64,000 nucleotides of DNA from Hemerocallis citrina (GCA_017893485.1 CM030363.1:81756230-81820229), one strand, 5' to 3'; numbered from the stretch's first letter, positions 1-12,117 are shown. Translations and numbers: made by a program. Notes: generated by a model not told the origin, from the sequence alone.

Positions 1-1611
1 TTAACACATAAGCATCTACTACCATTTTTATAAAAACATAGACATTTCTACAATTTTGTGTAGACATCTACTACAGCTATTTTATTTGGAACATACACAT
101 CTACTACTACTACTTTGTTTTAACCATAAACATCTACCAAAATATAACATAAACATCTACAACTACTTCATTTTAAACATAAACTACTACTACTTTATTT
201 AAACATAAAACATCTACTACTTAAATATCTACTAACTCTTTATTAGCATCTATTTTCTCATTATTACTAGTGATCATAAAAAGAGATCTTTTTAATCATT
301 CTATAATTAGTGATTTAGATTAGTTTCTCTTCCATAATTAGAATTAACACCTACAATGGGTTCTTATTTACATAAGATTATAAAAGAAAATAAGCAATAA
401 TAAAATAAAGTAAGAACCCTCCATTTTGGTTCAACCAACATATGCTTCCTTTTAGTCCAAGGTTCCATGTATGTCCTACAACCAAAATGGTTGTATGCAA
501 AGTCCATATGCTTTATGTATGAGTTCACATTCAAGTCCTACAACCCCAAATGGCTGTATGTACAAGTCCATATGCATATGTCATTTTAGTCCAATTAACC
601 ATACAAGAACAACAACTACAACTATAAAGATTTAATCTTTATGTGTTTAGTTGGCACTACCACTAATTACTTTCTTTTATCCATACTAAATCACAACATA
701 CATAAAAACAACACACAACCCATCACAAGAACAACCCCAAACCAAAGAAAACAAAACAAGGAAGATAAGGAGAAGAGGAAACCAAAAACACAATTCAAAC
801 AAACAAAAGAGAAGGTGGAGAACCCCCACCTTAATCTCTTTTTGATGGAAGAACTAGACTAGCTCTTCTCCTTCCTTTAGCTCCTAGGAACTCCTATGGA
901 TCCTACAAGAGAAAACTCTCAAGTTAGTATGGGGTTCTCTCTTTCTTTTTCTTTCTTTCTTTTTGTCTTTCTAAAATGAGACAAAGGTGGAGGGAGGGGG
1001 TATTTATAGGTGGGAAAAAGGGTGGAGAGTGCAAATGTGCATGCACAAAATACACACAAGCCCTCCCACAAAAGGGGGCCGGTTTTGCCTAGGGGAGGCA
1101 TGGTGTGGTGGAGGTATGGTGTGGTGGAGGTGCTAGTGAGGTGGAGGAGAGAAGGTTTCTAGAAGAATACCTCCTAATTCTCTTATGCATACATCTTAAT
1201 CCTATATTTAATTCTCCTACAATCTTAACTATCTAATTAGAATTGTCATGACAAGGAGAACAATTTTATCCATAAAATACATACCACATACCTTGTACAA
1301 TGTACTAATCGACATACTACACGTATGTGCGCATATATGTATGTATACCGAAAATCTTCGCATAATCCGTATAAAAATAATTTAATATCGGAAATAATAA
1401 TAAAATAAATTCTATTATTAGTTCAGAAGATCACGGTATCAATTTGATACAATACGGATGTATACTGACCGGTATCTGGGTACAGATAATGTCTATGAAC
1501 AAACCAGGTGAAAATCACCAAAATATTTCAATTTTGGAATTAAAACAAAATATAATAAAATAATAATAAAATAATAATTTATACAAGGTACTATCCGTCC
1601 GGGATATTACA
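1..1611 (-). mobile_element. Partial long LTR (Ty3/gypsy-type), minus strand, cut by window edge
   Basis: Read on the minus strand, the sequence starts at 1611 with TGTAATATCCC, an LTR-like TG start. It then matches the first 1.6 kb of the solo LTR at 30321-35721 in order: the same opening, the same CT-rich leader after a TATA box, the same AAAGAAAG run and the same AGTAGTAG-rich stretch. Because it begins at 1611 and runs left, this is either a solo LTR or the 5' LTR of a minus-strand element mostly outside the window. No second terminus is visible, so the target duplication cannot be checked. The small ORFs inside it are not gene-like. Confidence 0.75.
1001..1009 (-). promoter_or_regulatory. 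TATA box of the partial LTR
   Basis: The minus strand reads CCTATAAATACCCC and is followed by a CT-rich leader, the usual plant Pol II LTR arrangement. The solo LTR has TATAAA at the matching place (30894-30899). Confidence 0.55.
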
Positions 1612-1860
1612 TTGTTGGTGTGTCTCATTTGGTTTGGATTGACATTACGATCCCCTTTGTCAGTTCTTGCACTTCTTCTAGATTCCCCTCTGTCGAGTTT
1701 GTAGAACTCAATATTCTTCTCTTTTCTACGTTTTTGGAAGTCCTTTTTTCCTTTTTTTCGATCACCTGCTTGATCGCTACAGTAGTGGTTTGTAGGCCAT
1801 ACCTTTTTTCGATTTTTCCCTCTCTTCCTCCCCATTTTAGCTCAGTACTCTTGGGCCACT

Positions 1861-4300
1861 ATGGGCCTCTCTTGGGTTGATGTGGTTAAAAATAATAATA
1901 ATAATAAAAATAAAAATTGGGGGATTAAATCTTGTTTCCAGGCCTCCAAGCCCAACCATCTCTCCGTTCGGCCTAACCCGAAGAACCTTCTAGGGCACTT
2001 CACTATATCCCATTGCCGCACTTTAACCTCTCCTTTCTGTTCCCTCTCAAAGGTCTCCTCTTCTTCTTCGACCTCCCAAGCTTCGATTTGTTATCGCTGT
2101 CTCCAAGCCGGTCACATTAAGGCGTATTGCACTGCCAACATGAAGTGCTTGTTCTGCATGAAATCTGGACACTCCCGAAATTGCTATTTTTCTTTGCAGC
2201 AAATTATGGGGTTGTCCATTGAAGTTCCCATCGCTGATCCTATTATCGCAGTGCTCGATTTTCCCTCTCTTCACGCTAAGCTTGCGGATCTTCAAGCACA
2301 CAAGCCGAAGAGGGCCAAATTATCGTCCTTCTCCCCCCTTCTTCCGATGCCCCATGTCTCACAGCGTATTACTGTGGTGGACCATCAACCTTCCCAAGTG
2401 AGTTCTAACCCTCCCTCCTCTTAATTACCCAAGTCTCAGGTCATCTATGTGTTCATTCCCTCTACCGAACTCTCCGATAAAATGAATAGGATTGTCTGCT
2501 ACGGAGTTGTAGCATTCAGCGGAGTTTCGGTTTCTTTCACTACTCTAGATGCTTTCCTTGGCAATTCTTGTAATGTGACTGACTAGTATGGGCCATCAAT
2601 GCTTGTTCCAACAGGGAAGTGGTCATTCACTGCCCATCTCTTAAAATCTTGAAGATCTTATTGCCATCAATTCTCTCTCGATCGGATCTATCAAGTTATC
2701 CATTCGAAAATGGTTGTATCATGGCCATCCCGCTCCTTCCCTGAGTCACTCTCCTGTCAAAGTTATGTAGCTGGGTCTTCCTCCGTTCTGCGATTCTTAT
2801 CGAGTCTTCGCTGACTTGACGAAATGTATTGGAGAATTGCGTCTTTCCTCTTCTGCAATGCTAACTTCAGGGTGTTTTCAGGTTGAGGCAGAATTCGCTT
2901 ATCCGTCGGTGAATGAAAGAATTGATGCTTTCTCTTTAAGAGACAATAAATCCACTTTTCCTATTTCGGTTATTTATCTAGACCTCGCTAAAGGAGGTCT
3001 GTCTTCCGCCCCTGGTCTCTAGGAGGTCGCCATCACTCTTACGTTTACTTCTACTCTCCCAAATTCCTTTGCTGTTGGCACCTCCTTTATTTCTACCACT
3101 CCCTCAGCCAAATGGAAGATTCTGCATAAAGGTCACCCCAAAAAGAACCTCCTTTTTCAGCGCAGAGGTGTTGGCACTCCTTCTAATTCCAAAATCTCTC
3201 CTTCTAAAGCTCCCAATTTGGTTTGGATTAATCCGGATATTGCCGTAGTGAAAGCCCACCCTGCCTCTCAGTCTGCTACTATAGAGCTTCCTCCTACACT
3301 TCCTTTTTTGCCTTCGCTCAAGTCTCATTCCTCCACGGTCCCCGTTGCTACAACGACTACAGGCTTTACTCCTTCTAAGCCTAAGTTGACTGTATCTAAC
3401 GAGAAATGGCCTGTTTGGGAGGCAAATCCCCATTACTCCACTGACTGGGACAAGTTCAAGAGTGCTATCCACTGCTCTTCATCTTCAGATCCCTTTTTTA
3501 ATCCTAAGGTTGGCAAGGCTCTTTCGTCCGCCGCTCCTAATCCCGATGCTTTGGTTGATAAAGATAATCTTCTGGATGATGAATTGGCTGAGCTGCATCA
3601 ATCCCGGGAGCTTAAGCAGGTATTTGTCAATTTTCATTCTGTTTCTATTAAGTTTTGTTCGTTGGTTTATCTGTCTTTCAACAGCGTATGCAATTTTTGT
3701 TTTAGCCGATTAGCTGCTTTTGCTACGACACACTCTCTTACTTACTGCCTCACAATCTTTCCTCATTTTAATTCCCATATTTCGTCTCCTGTTACAATTA
3801 CGGTTGATCTTCTCCATCGTCGTGGTAGGACAGAGACATCCCACTTTTCTACTATCCCCTCGTTCCTCTTTATTGCTCCTTGTGATCTACTAAACAGAAG
3901 CTCTTCTGATTCAGTTTGTTCTTTGGAGGAGCTGATGCGATCTCCTATCCCTAACCTTCCTGGGAGTCTACAGTCTACTTTTGCTAGAGCTATTAAAACC
4001 TTCTCTGTTATTCGCTCTAGTGCCCGTATCGAGCCAATAAGGTTGCGAAACCTTCGACCGTTTCTCAGGCATCCCTTGTGGCTCAGTTCCGCAAGTTGGA
4101 TATACCCCCTCTCTTCGTCTCGAAAGGAACAACTAGGCTCTGTTTACCAGGTGCATTTTGACTCTCTATCAAACCTTGACATGCTGCGGATGTCTAGGGA
4201 GATGGGGTTTCGTGTTGATTCTGATAATTTTGTCGATTTTGATTCGATTCGCAGTCGTAAAATCTCTAGAGCTTTTGAGACTATGGCTTTTAATAATTAG
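1861..4300 (+). pseudogene. LINE ORF1 (zinc-knuckle RNA-binding protein), frameshifted
   Basis: ORF1 proteins of plant L1 elements bind the element RNA. The first open part (1861-2424) contains two adjacent CCHC-type knuckles, CYRCLQAGHIKAYC and CLFCMKSGHSRNC. A second open part (2816-3022) and a third (3218-4300) continue the protein in other frames; the last is Ser/Pro-rich. At least three frame changes or stops lie between them. The last part ends with TAG at 4298-4300, overlapping the start of ORF2. No single translatable product remains. The family assignment rests on the knuckles and on position upstream of an endonuclease-reverse transcriptase ORF. Confidence 0.7.
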
Positions 4301-7300
4301 CATTTTCTGGAATATTCGGGGACTGCGGTGTGCGTCTAAGCAACAAGCTCTGTTTAGCCTGTTCTCATCTTCTCACTGTGATTTGATCTCTATTCAAGAA
4401 TCTAAAATTGAATCTCCTTCTCCCTCCCTTCTTCGGTCGATCAGCGGATCTTTAATTTCCAATTGGATCTCTCTTGATGCTATTGGATCAAGAGGAGGAA
4501 TCCTTTTTGGGTTTAAAGTTTCTGCTTTTCCCTCATATCGATTAGGAGATTAACGTTCTGCCTTGTGGTTCAGCTTCATTGGGCCGAATTCAACTGTGAT
4601 CTTTCGGTGGTGTCAGTTTACGGCCCATCCACCGTAGATCGTTATGAGGTTTTTTGGAACGAACTTATCTCCTTCCAAAATATCATTCAGGTTTTTTGGT
4701 TATTTTGTGGTGACTTTAATGTCACCAGATTTTCCTCTGAAAGATCGAGTGGTTCCTCTTCCTCCTCAGATTCCTCCCGTTTTAACCATTGCATCCACTC
4801 ACTCCACTTGACTGATCTTCCGCTCAATGGCAGATCATTCACTTGGTCTAATATGCGGGTGTCGCCGACCATGGCTAAGTTTGACCGTTTTCTTGTTTCG
4901 TCGGAATGGATCAATGTTTTCCATAATTCCTTTGTCTCAGCCTTGCCTAATCCGTCTTCGGATCACGTTCCGATCTTGTTGTCCTCAAACTATAATTTCT
5001 CCAGACCTTTCAAATTTCAATTCGAAAATTTTTGGTTAGAAGATCAAACCTTTGTCAACCTTATTACGGGCTCTTCCGGGCTTGGACGTATTCTAATTTC
5101 TCAAGACCTTTCAAATATGGTTATAAAATTTGGCGTAAAGAGCATCTAGCTAGCGCTTCTTTTCTTAAAAATGTCTTACTATCCACCATTCAGTCCATTG
5201 ATCAACTTGAGGAACGTGTACCTATATCGGATCTCCATCGCTCCGAAAGGGTGTCTTGTAAAAGAGATTTCGCGTCCTTTCTTCACAATGATCACATTAA
5301 ATGGGCTCAAAGAGCGAAGTTTTGTTGGCTGAAGGAAGGTGACGGCAACACCTCCTTCTTCCATAACTTTGCTTCTCACCATCAGCAATGCAATCGCATT
5401 TCTTCTATTATGGACAATGGTAATGAAATTACTACTGTTTTGGATATCCATGCCACCTTCCTCCACTTTAAAAATATTTTGGGTTCTACTAGCCATCGTT
5501 CCATTCATTTGGACTGGACCCTTTTGTATGGTCAACAAATGCATGATCTGTCTAGTTTAGAAGCTTCCTTTTCTATGGAAGAGATTAAGTCAGCTGTGTT
5601 CTCTTTAAAAAGTGATTCGGCCCTTGGCCCAGATGGGTTCCCAGCTTTCTTTTTCCAACGTTTTTGGAATTGTCTCAAAGACGACCTGTTCAAGATGTTC
5701 TCCAATCTATATCAAGAGAACTTCTCCTTCGATAGGATCAATTATGCACATATCGTACTTATTCCCAAATTCTTGGGGGCTAATTCGGTTTCTAACTTTC
5801 GGCCTATTAGCCTTCTCAATACCACTTTCAAGATCATTATGAAAGTTCTCTCGTCACGCCTCAGTGCGGTTATTTCTCCCTTAATCGATCCCGCCCAAAC
5901 AGGGTTTCATTAAAGATCGCTTCATCCAAGATTGCGTGGCGTTGGCCCAAGAAATCATTTCCAATTGCCATAGATCCAACTCTAAGGGGATTCTATTAAA
6001 ATTAGACTTTCAAAAGGCATATGATAATGTTAACTGGGATTTTCTCTTCGAAATCCTTTTTCATCGTGGTTTTGGTCCTAAATGGATCGCTTGGATTAAA
6101 TCCAGTCTCTTCGCTAGTACATCATCCATTATTGTTAATGGGACCGAAGGCCACAAGTTCAAGTGTAAGCGGGGTCTTCGCCAAGGCGATCCTATTTCCC
6201 CCTTTTATTCTCTCTTGTTGCCGATGTATTTAGTAAGTTACTCCGTAACGCTTGGAAGGCTAATGTTATTGAAGGTCTGGGGGGTTCTCATAGTTATCGA
6301 GGCATGTTGAACCTTCAATACGCCGACGATACCATTATCTTTGCGAAACCCAACAGTGGCTCGTTGTGTAACCTTAAATTACTTCTCTATGTTTTTGAAA
6401 GCGTGTCTGGCTTAACCATTAACTTTCAAAAGTCATCGGTTCTTTGGCTTGGAGGGTCTCTTAACTGCCAAGCGGAAATCGTGCAATTCTTTAACTGCGC
6501 TGCGGCCTCTTTTCCGATCCATTATCTTGGTATCCCTTTGAGATGGGGAAAGCTTCATAAGTCGGATTGGAGGCCGATGATCGACAAAGTTGAAGCTAGA
6601 CTTAATTGTTGGTCTGGTAAACATCTGTCTAGAGGAGGAAGACTCATCCTTGTGAACTCAATTCTCTCCTCTATCCTTTTATATATGATGTCATTCTTTT
6701 ACCTCCCTTCTTGGGTAATTAAGAGGATCGACCAGATCAGAAGGAAATTCTTCTAGTCTGGCTGCGATTCTTATAAAGCTGGCACCCACCTTTGCAGCTG
6801 GAAGCTGATTTGTACTTCTAAGGCTGCTCGCAGTTTAGGGATTCTTGATCTCCGGCACCAAAACTTAGCTCTTCTGGGGAAATGGTTATGGAGATTTCTT
6901 AAACACGATCACCTACCCTGGGTTCGTCTGATCTCTCTCAATTGTTTCACCCGTTGTAAGATGTGGGATTTCCCATTTCCCATCTCCCGCAAGGCTTCCT
7001 CTTTCTGGAAGGGAGTCTGGAAAGCAGTTGGTCCATTCCGGTGTGGTTTAGCACATGTGTGCGCTTTTGGTTCGAAGACCAAATTCTGGAAAGGCCTTTG
7101 GTTTGCTAATATCAAGTTAGCTTACATTTGCCCTTCGTTATACCAATTAGTAACCAATCCATCCGCCACGGTGGAAGATTTTGTTACTATCATCAATAAC
7201 CAAAAATTTTGGTCGATTCCCTTCATGTGTGTTCTCCTTTCGCCTCTTGTGAACGTCCTTCACGATCTATTCAGCTGTATCAACCTGTATCCCTGGCATC

Positions 7301-7908
7301 CTTTTGATGATTTCAAATGGAGATGGACTAGTTCTAGTAATTACTCGGTTAAATCCTTCTATAACTTCCTAAATTTCGGGGGTATTTACTCACCGTGTGC
7401 TAAGTTCTTATGGAACGTTCGCGCTCCTCTCTAAGCTAAACTTTTAACCTGGTTAGCTCTTAACAACAAACTTCTTATTGTTGATGTTCTTAACAAGATG
7501 AACCTGGACTTAGGCCAATCTTGTGCATTATGTTCCTCTGTTCATGAGGACGCTGATCACCTTTTTCTTAAGTGTAGCTTTATTCAACCTTTATGGAGGA
7601 ATATTGTTATTGCCTGGCAAGCGCCTCATATCCCCGAAGAATTTGCGTCCTGTTGGGAGTCTCACTCTCTCAGAAAAGAATTTCAAAAATCCTGGAGTCT
7701 CTCTATTACGGTCATCATTTGGGTTATTTGGTCTGAACGTAACAATCGTATTTTTAATCACTATGTCTCATCGATTGAGATCATTATCGAGGATTTCTTA
7801 TTTTTCGCTAAGTTCTGGCCGTCCACTTTATCGGATGATAAAGTGGAAGCTTTGCATTTAAGTCGCCTGGATGAGGCGATTATTTTGCTTCGTTCGACTG
7901 GTTTTTAA
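4283..7908 (+). pseudogene. LINE ORF2: endonuclease, reverse transcriptase, zf-RVT
   Basis: ORF2 would nick the target and copy the RNA in place. The APE-type endonuclease begins with FWNIRGL near 4310 and ends with the SDHVPILL motif near 4960; GDFNVTRF lies between. The reverse transcriptase shows LGPDGFPAFFF, NFRPISLLN, LKLDFQKAYDNVNWDF, RGLRQGDPISPF and the catalytic YADD (codons 6319-6330). The C-terminal zf-RVT domain shows CALCSSVHEDADHLFLKC near 7522-7580. Frame breaks occur near 4553, 5149, 5913 and 6230, with in-frame stops at about 6754 and 7432. The likely start ATG at 4283 has one extra T just after it, which puts the endonuclease out of frame. Confidence 0.88.
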
Positions 7909-9268
7909 TCTTACCTTTCTTAACTATTTCTAATTTGTGCTCTCTCCCCTTCTTTTTGCAGACCTGATGTTGTTGTGGTGGTTGGTTGCCCTCTTATCAG
8001 CTATCTTTTTGAGTGGAAAAGGCTGAGGCCGACAGGTTTGGGCTGCGTTTTTGTTCCTATTTTGTTCTGGTTGTAGGCTTTTTGCTCTGGTGGTTTGGTT
8101 CTGATGTATAGATAGAGCCAATTCTTTATTAGTGTTGTATGGCTGGATGTTTAGTTGGGTGATGTTAGGCCTATCTTTTGGCGCCCATTTCTTTACTTGG
8201 CTACTGGATGTTATGTTTATTTATTTTTCCCCCGTTTTAGCTGAATTGGTTTGTTTCTTCTGGCTGTTGCTATATTGCCCCCTTGTTGCGTTATTGCGTT
8301 TCTACGGCTTAGCAGAAAGCCTATTCTCTTTCCTATCGGCCTGGTTAACTAATGTATGGTCTGATTTATTGGGTGTGATCTCAAAACTTGTATTTTGATT
8401 TTCATACCACCTGTCTCCTTTACCTCTATGCTCTTAGTTTTTGGCTGCGTAAGTACTTCTGGATTATGTTCTCTTATTGTTTGAATATTTATTTATGCTT
8501 TCTATGTGGTATTTTCACTTTGTGTCTTTGCTATGGTTTATTGTTTGGTGAGGCATCACTAGTTTGTGAGTTTTATGATCTGGGCTGTCTTTGCTCGAGA
8601 TGTTGGTGTGGCTCTGCTTCGTTTTGTTCAGGCTTCATTCTCAGTTCTTTCTTTGAGCTAGGGTGTAGCTGCCTTTAATGCTCTAGCTTGGTTTCTGCCA
8701 GTCCTTCTTCCTTTGGATGGCTGTGGTGGTCTCCTCTGGGGTTTCAGCTTTTTGGAAGTGGTCGCCAGGTATTTGGCTTCTATTGTGGTTTTGACTGGAG
8801 CGTTGTTTTTGGAGATCCTATGGTCTGCCGACTTTGGGTATTAGCTCAGATGTCCTATTTGATTGCGATGGTTTGCTTTGCTCTGCTCTGGACTTGGCAC
8901 CTCGTATTTCTAGGTCTGTGGACTGAGGCCCTCTGTTCTTCATCTCTCCTTGTGCCTGCTTGCCTTTTCTAATATTTGGATGTGTTGGGTGGCCTCCTGT
9001 TGGTCTCGCTGCCTGATCGTCTGATCGGTCTGGGTCTTGAAGCGCAGTATGACTGGCCGTGGGCGCTGTAGCCATGTTTGCAGTCTTGCAGGCGTGAGTC
9101 TGCAGGGTGACTCGCAAGCGGCTGCTCCGTCTTAGTCCGGGCTGTAGCCCTTGGAGTGGCCGTTTCGCTTTGTTTGTTGTGTATGGCTATTTGGGGCTGT
9201 ACAGCTGTTTTCCCCTGTCTGTCGTTTCCTTTTGTATATATCCTTGTTTTTTGCTTACTTTTTTTTAA
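7909..9268 (+). other. Long 3' region of the LINE
   Basis: This 1.36-kb G/T-rich stretch follows the ORF2 stop. Its small ORFs lack recognisable domains. It ends with a T-rich run after TATATATCC, a layout I associate with 3' ends of plant L1 elements. No poly(A) tail is clear, so the end at 9268 is an estimate. Confidence 0.5.
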
Positions 9269-9275
9269 ATAGGAC

Positions 9276-9345
9276 GGACGGGAAATGATTCCCCGTCCAT
9301 TTGAAAAGTTTTTTTTTTACGTGGGACGAAAAATAATCTTTCGTC
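9276..9345. repeat. Two adjacent short hairpins
   Basis: The first has arms GGACGGG (9276-9282) and CCCGTCC (9292-9298). The second has arms GACGAAA (9325-9331) and TTTCGTC (9339-9345). Paired GGGACGAAA-type inverted repeats are common near the ends of plant CACTA and MITE-type DNA transposons. No CACTA terminus is visible here, so the origin is open. Confidence 0.45.
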
Positions 9346-9561
9346 TCAGATTTTAATAAGTTTGAAAACCCAAATTTTGACATTCAACGACTACAATGCA
9401 AAGTTATTTTTCCAATTTTCATTTGCCAAATATCCAAAATTTGGGTCTCAATGACTACAAATGCTCTTATCTATATAATAAAACACAGAGAAAGCTATCA
9501 AGTGGCTCTTCTTCAATCCCCCAAAAATCAAAGGCCCAGATCTAGCCTCACAAAACACATT

Positions 9562-9578
9562 CCCCCCCCCCCCCCCCC
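9562..9578. repeat. Poly-C run of about 17 nt
   Basis: An uninterrupted C run inside the Helitron-like element. Its length may be affected by sequencing or polymerase slippage. Confidence 0.8.
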
Positions 9579-9644
9579 AAAAGTTTCTCCCCAAAATTCA
9601 AATTCAAATCCCCCACCCAAAACAACTTCTTTATTTATTTAATT

Positions 9645-10215
9645 AATTTTTTTTCTCTCTTTCTCCTATTCAAAAAATTAAGAAATTTAAAATTTAACAA
9701 ATTAACAAAAAAAATATTAAAATATTAAAATTTGAAAAACTAAAAAACTTTAAAACTTAAAAACTAAAAAAATTAAAAAAATTAAAAACTTAAAAAATAA
9801 TTCAAAAAAGTCAAAAACTTATAAAAATTATATTTTTTTAATAAAAAATTTAGAAAAATTAATTAAAAAATTTAAAATTTTTAAAAAATCTAAAATTTTT
9901 TAAAATATAAAAATATAAAAATTTTAAAAATAAAAAAAATTAAAATTTAAAAACTTTGAAAATAATTCTAAAAAATCAAAAACTTATAAATAATTTAAAA
10001 TTATTCTAAAAATTATTAAAAATTTTAAAAAAATTTAAAAAAGTAAAAACGTTTAAAAAAATAAATTTTTTTATTAGAAATATTTAAAATTTTAGAATTA
10101 TTTTTTTTTTAAATTTAAAATTTTAAAAATTTTTTAAAAAATAAATTTAAATTTTAAATTTTGAAAATTTTGAAAATTTTGAAAATTTTGAAAATTTTGA
10201 AAATTTGAAAATCTC
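9645..10215. repeat. A/T-rich low-complexity tract with a 9-bp minisatellite
   Basis: The tract is nearly all A and T, made of TTAAAAA-like words. Its right end (about 10150-10210) is about six copies of a 9-bp unit AAAATTTTG. It directly precedes the candidate captured first exon. No gene is seen in it. Confidence 0.8.
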
Positions 10216-10233
10216 AAAGCAAATCCAAATCCA

Positions 10234-10413
10234 ATGTCGAACCCCAATCAAGAGGTCGTTGCCGATATCTGATCCGCTGATAATTCCGTATCCGTGACTC
10301 CTCTCCACCACCAAATGGAGCGTGAATATCAAGCGACTCTGTATCGGCGACTCTCCTCCACCGAATCGAGAGCCTCTATATGCGATACGATCACTCTAAT
10401 TTCATCTCATTAA
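10234..10413 (+). pseudogene. Candidate captured first exon inside the Helitron
   Basis: An ATG at 10234 opens a frame whose only interruption is a TGA at 10270-10272 before the TAA at 10411-10413. The peptide starts MSNPNQEVVADI. Its base composition is balanced and clearly richer in G+C than the AT tract before it. I do not recognise the protein. It lies upstream, in the same orientation, of two exon-like blocks with good splice sites, so it could be the first exon of the same captured gene, broken by one nonsense change. That is inference. Confidence 0.35.
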
Positions 10414-10593
10414 CCGAATTCTCATTCTAATTTTTAATTTTGTGTGTGCAAGGGGTTACTCAGTTTTTTGCTGACTCAAATTTTGTGTGTGCATGGGATC
10501 TAAGTTCAGAGATGTATGATTGTTTTATTTTTGGGTTTAAAAATTTTAATTTGGTGATTTATTTAATGATTTTTTTATTGGTTTTGATTTAAG

Positions 10594-10660
10594 GTGTACG
10601 CAAGTGATAGATGGATTATTTGGTGATCTCAATTTGGGCTTCCAAACCATAGCAGGACAG
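10594..10660 (+). pseudogene. Candidate captured exon A
   Basis: The 67-nt block is preceded by a T-rich stretch ending in AAG and followed by the donor GTAAGC. Reading from 10595 it encodes an open stretch containing VIDGLFGDLNLGFQTIAGQ and ends on a complete codon. No family is recognised. It pairs with exon B at 11196-11267 in a compatible phase. Confidence 0.45.
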
Positions 10661-11195
10661 GTAAGCAGGCCAACAACCTAAAATAACTTGGCAAATATGC
10701 AACATTAATTTCTTTACTATATGAGAAAATACTATCGTGAAGTGTTACCTTCACTGGTTATTAGAAACCATGAATAACATAACATATAAGAACTTTTAGT
10801 GTATGTTTGGATATATAGGATTGGGATGACTGGAGTTTACCAGTGAAGGGTGCAAACTCTTCACTCAAGAAAGATAGCTAAAGTAAATTTGTTATTTATC
10901 CATTTTAATTTTTTTTATAAAGGTGCAATGAGGAGACAAAGTGGAGATAAAAAAATGATTAGCCTGGTTTAGAGTTTTGAGAACTTCATGTATTTTATTT
11001 TGGTTGAAATAATAATAAGAGCTATTTCAATTGTAAACTGAGTCTCAGACAAACAAATATTTAGATTATTGGTATTGTAGATACTTCATACCTGCACTTG
11101 CGTTATCATTGTATTTAGACATGCTCATAGTGGTTATGAGATTAGAGTAAACTCTATAAAACCTATATGATAATGTCCTTGCATAACTATTACAG

Positions 11196-11267
11196 GCATC
11201 TAAAACTGATGCTGAAGTTAAAAAAAAAACTTTATGCAGTGTTTCTAACACACTATATGCATTCCAG
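11196..11267 (+). pseudogene. Candidate captured exon B
   Basis: The block is exactly 72 nt (24 codons) between an acceptor TTACAG and a donor GTAAGT. Read in the phase left by exon A it is open: it begins ASKTDAEVKKK and ends NTLYAFQ. Two blocks with canonical splice sites and matching phase support a real gene fragment rather than chance. No downstream exon is found before the Helitron end. Confidence 0.45.
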
Positions 11268-11449
11268 GTAAGTTCAAGTTAATGATCAAGAAGGCGATGG
11301 TTAAACTTAAAGTTAGATATATTGCTTCCTCATATAATATGTTTGCTACTTCAATTATTTTGCTGGACCTCCAAAACTATTTTATATAATCAAACCAGGT
11401 GCACCGTTCCGATGACGTGCCGTAAGCACGTGTCAATGGGCAACCCTAG

Positions 11450-11632
11450 TAGTTTATAAAGTAGAAACATTTCTCTTTCAAGAATCTATTTTTAATTATT
11501 CCTCCAATGTATTTTTTTGGCTATTTCATCTGTCATGTTAATGAGTTTTTAGCATTTGAAAAATCCCCCAAAGACGACCTAAATCCCTGATCTTCTCTTC
11601 CCAGATCCCGTCGCCCTTCCTCCCTACTATCC
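11450..11632. other. Intergenic spacer between Helitron and old LTR
   Basis: This short AT-rich stretch is continuous with 9269-9469 if the Helitron is removed. Nothing recognisable is seen. Confidence 0.5.
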
Positions 11633-12117
11633 TGTAACATCTATTTTTTTTAATTCCTCAATCATTTGGTTTAAATTATTTTAAAATATGTTTCTGGGTA
11701 TATTTACCCTTATTAATTGATTTTATGTGTATTAGAATGATTAAATTGAAATTTGGGGGTAAACAGGAAAAATTAAAAATATATGATTTTTGGGATGAGT
11801 TTTCTTGGTAGAGACGAATCCGATTTGACCCGAAATTTTTCTGGAGCATTCATACATTATAGGGGGTCAATAAAATTCTAAAATAGTGGAATTTTTAGTT
11901 TGTGGCATTTAGTTACAAATTTTGTTGAAATAACCCATTTAAGGTCATTTTTCTTAAATAAACGGGCTTAAAGCACAAAACCCTAAACCCTTATTGTATT
12001 AAAAACCTTAAAAATTACTAAGTTTCCATTTTCCCTACTCTTTCTCCCCCTCCTCTCCTCTGGCCGACCGAAACCTGAAACCCATCCCTTTGGAAAACCA
12101 ATTAGGGTTTTGAAAAA
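11633..12117 (+). mobile_element. Old long LTR, fragment 1 (5' end)
   Basis: It begins TGTAACATC at 11633, an LTR-like start shared in form with the other long LTRs of the window (TGTAAC or TGTAAT). It is interrupted at 12117 by the Reina element and resumes at 17880, where the sequence continues the same AACCCATCC-rich text. Confidence 0.55.

Larger units (their letters stand above)
1612..9268 (+). mobile_element. Decayed, near full-length L1-type LINE retrotransposon
   Basis: The order is a CT-rich 5' leader (1612-1860), ORF1 with CCHC knuckles, ORF2 with endonuclease, reverse transcriptase and zf-RVT, then a long 3' region ending near 9268 in a T-rich stretch. This is the standard plant L1 layout. 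Both ORFs carry several frameshifts and stops, so the copy is dead. The left limit is set by the LTR that abuts it at 1611, and the true 5' end may lie left of that LTR. I could not find a target-site duplication or a clear poly(A) tail, so the 3' limit is approximate. Confidence 0.8.
9470..11449 (+). mobile_element. Non-autonomous Helitron-like element
   Basis: The 5' end reads TCTATATAATAAAAC directly after an A (9469). The 3' end is CTAG (11446-11449) directly before a T (11450), the A|T insertion rule of Helitrons. A hairpin with arms ACGTGC (11415-11420) and GCACGT (11426-11431) lies 14 nt before CTAG, slightly farther than the usual 10-12 nt. There are no terminal inverted repeats or target duplication, as expected. 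No Rep/helicase gene is inside. The interior holds an AT-rich tract and gene-like exons, typical of Helitrons that capture host sequence. Confidence 0.6.

Noticed and set aside
3104..3472. 122-codon minus-strand ORF within LINE ORF1
   Set aside because: Antisense shadow of ORF1. No domain and not supported by codon content.
8132..8972. Hydrophobic ORFs (Phe/Leu/Cys/Trp-rich) in the LINE 3' region
   Set aside because: Composition follows the T/G-rich sequence. Consecutive ORFs are in different frames without homology, so membrane proteins are not supported.
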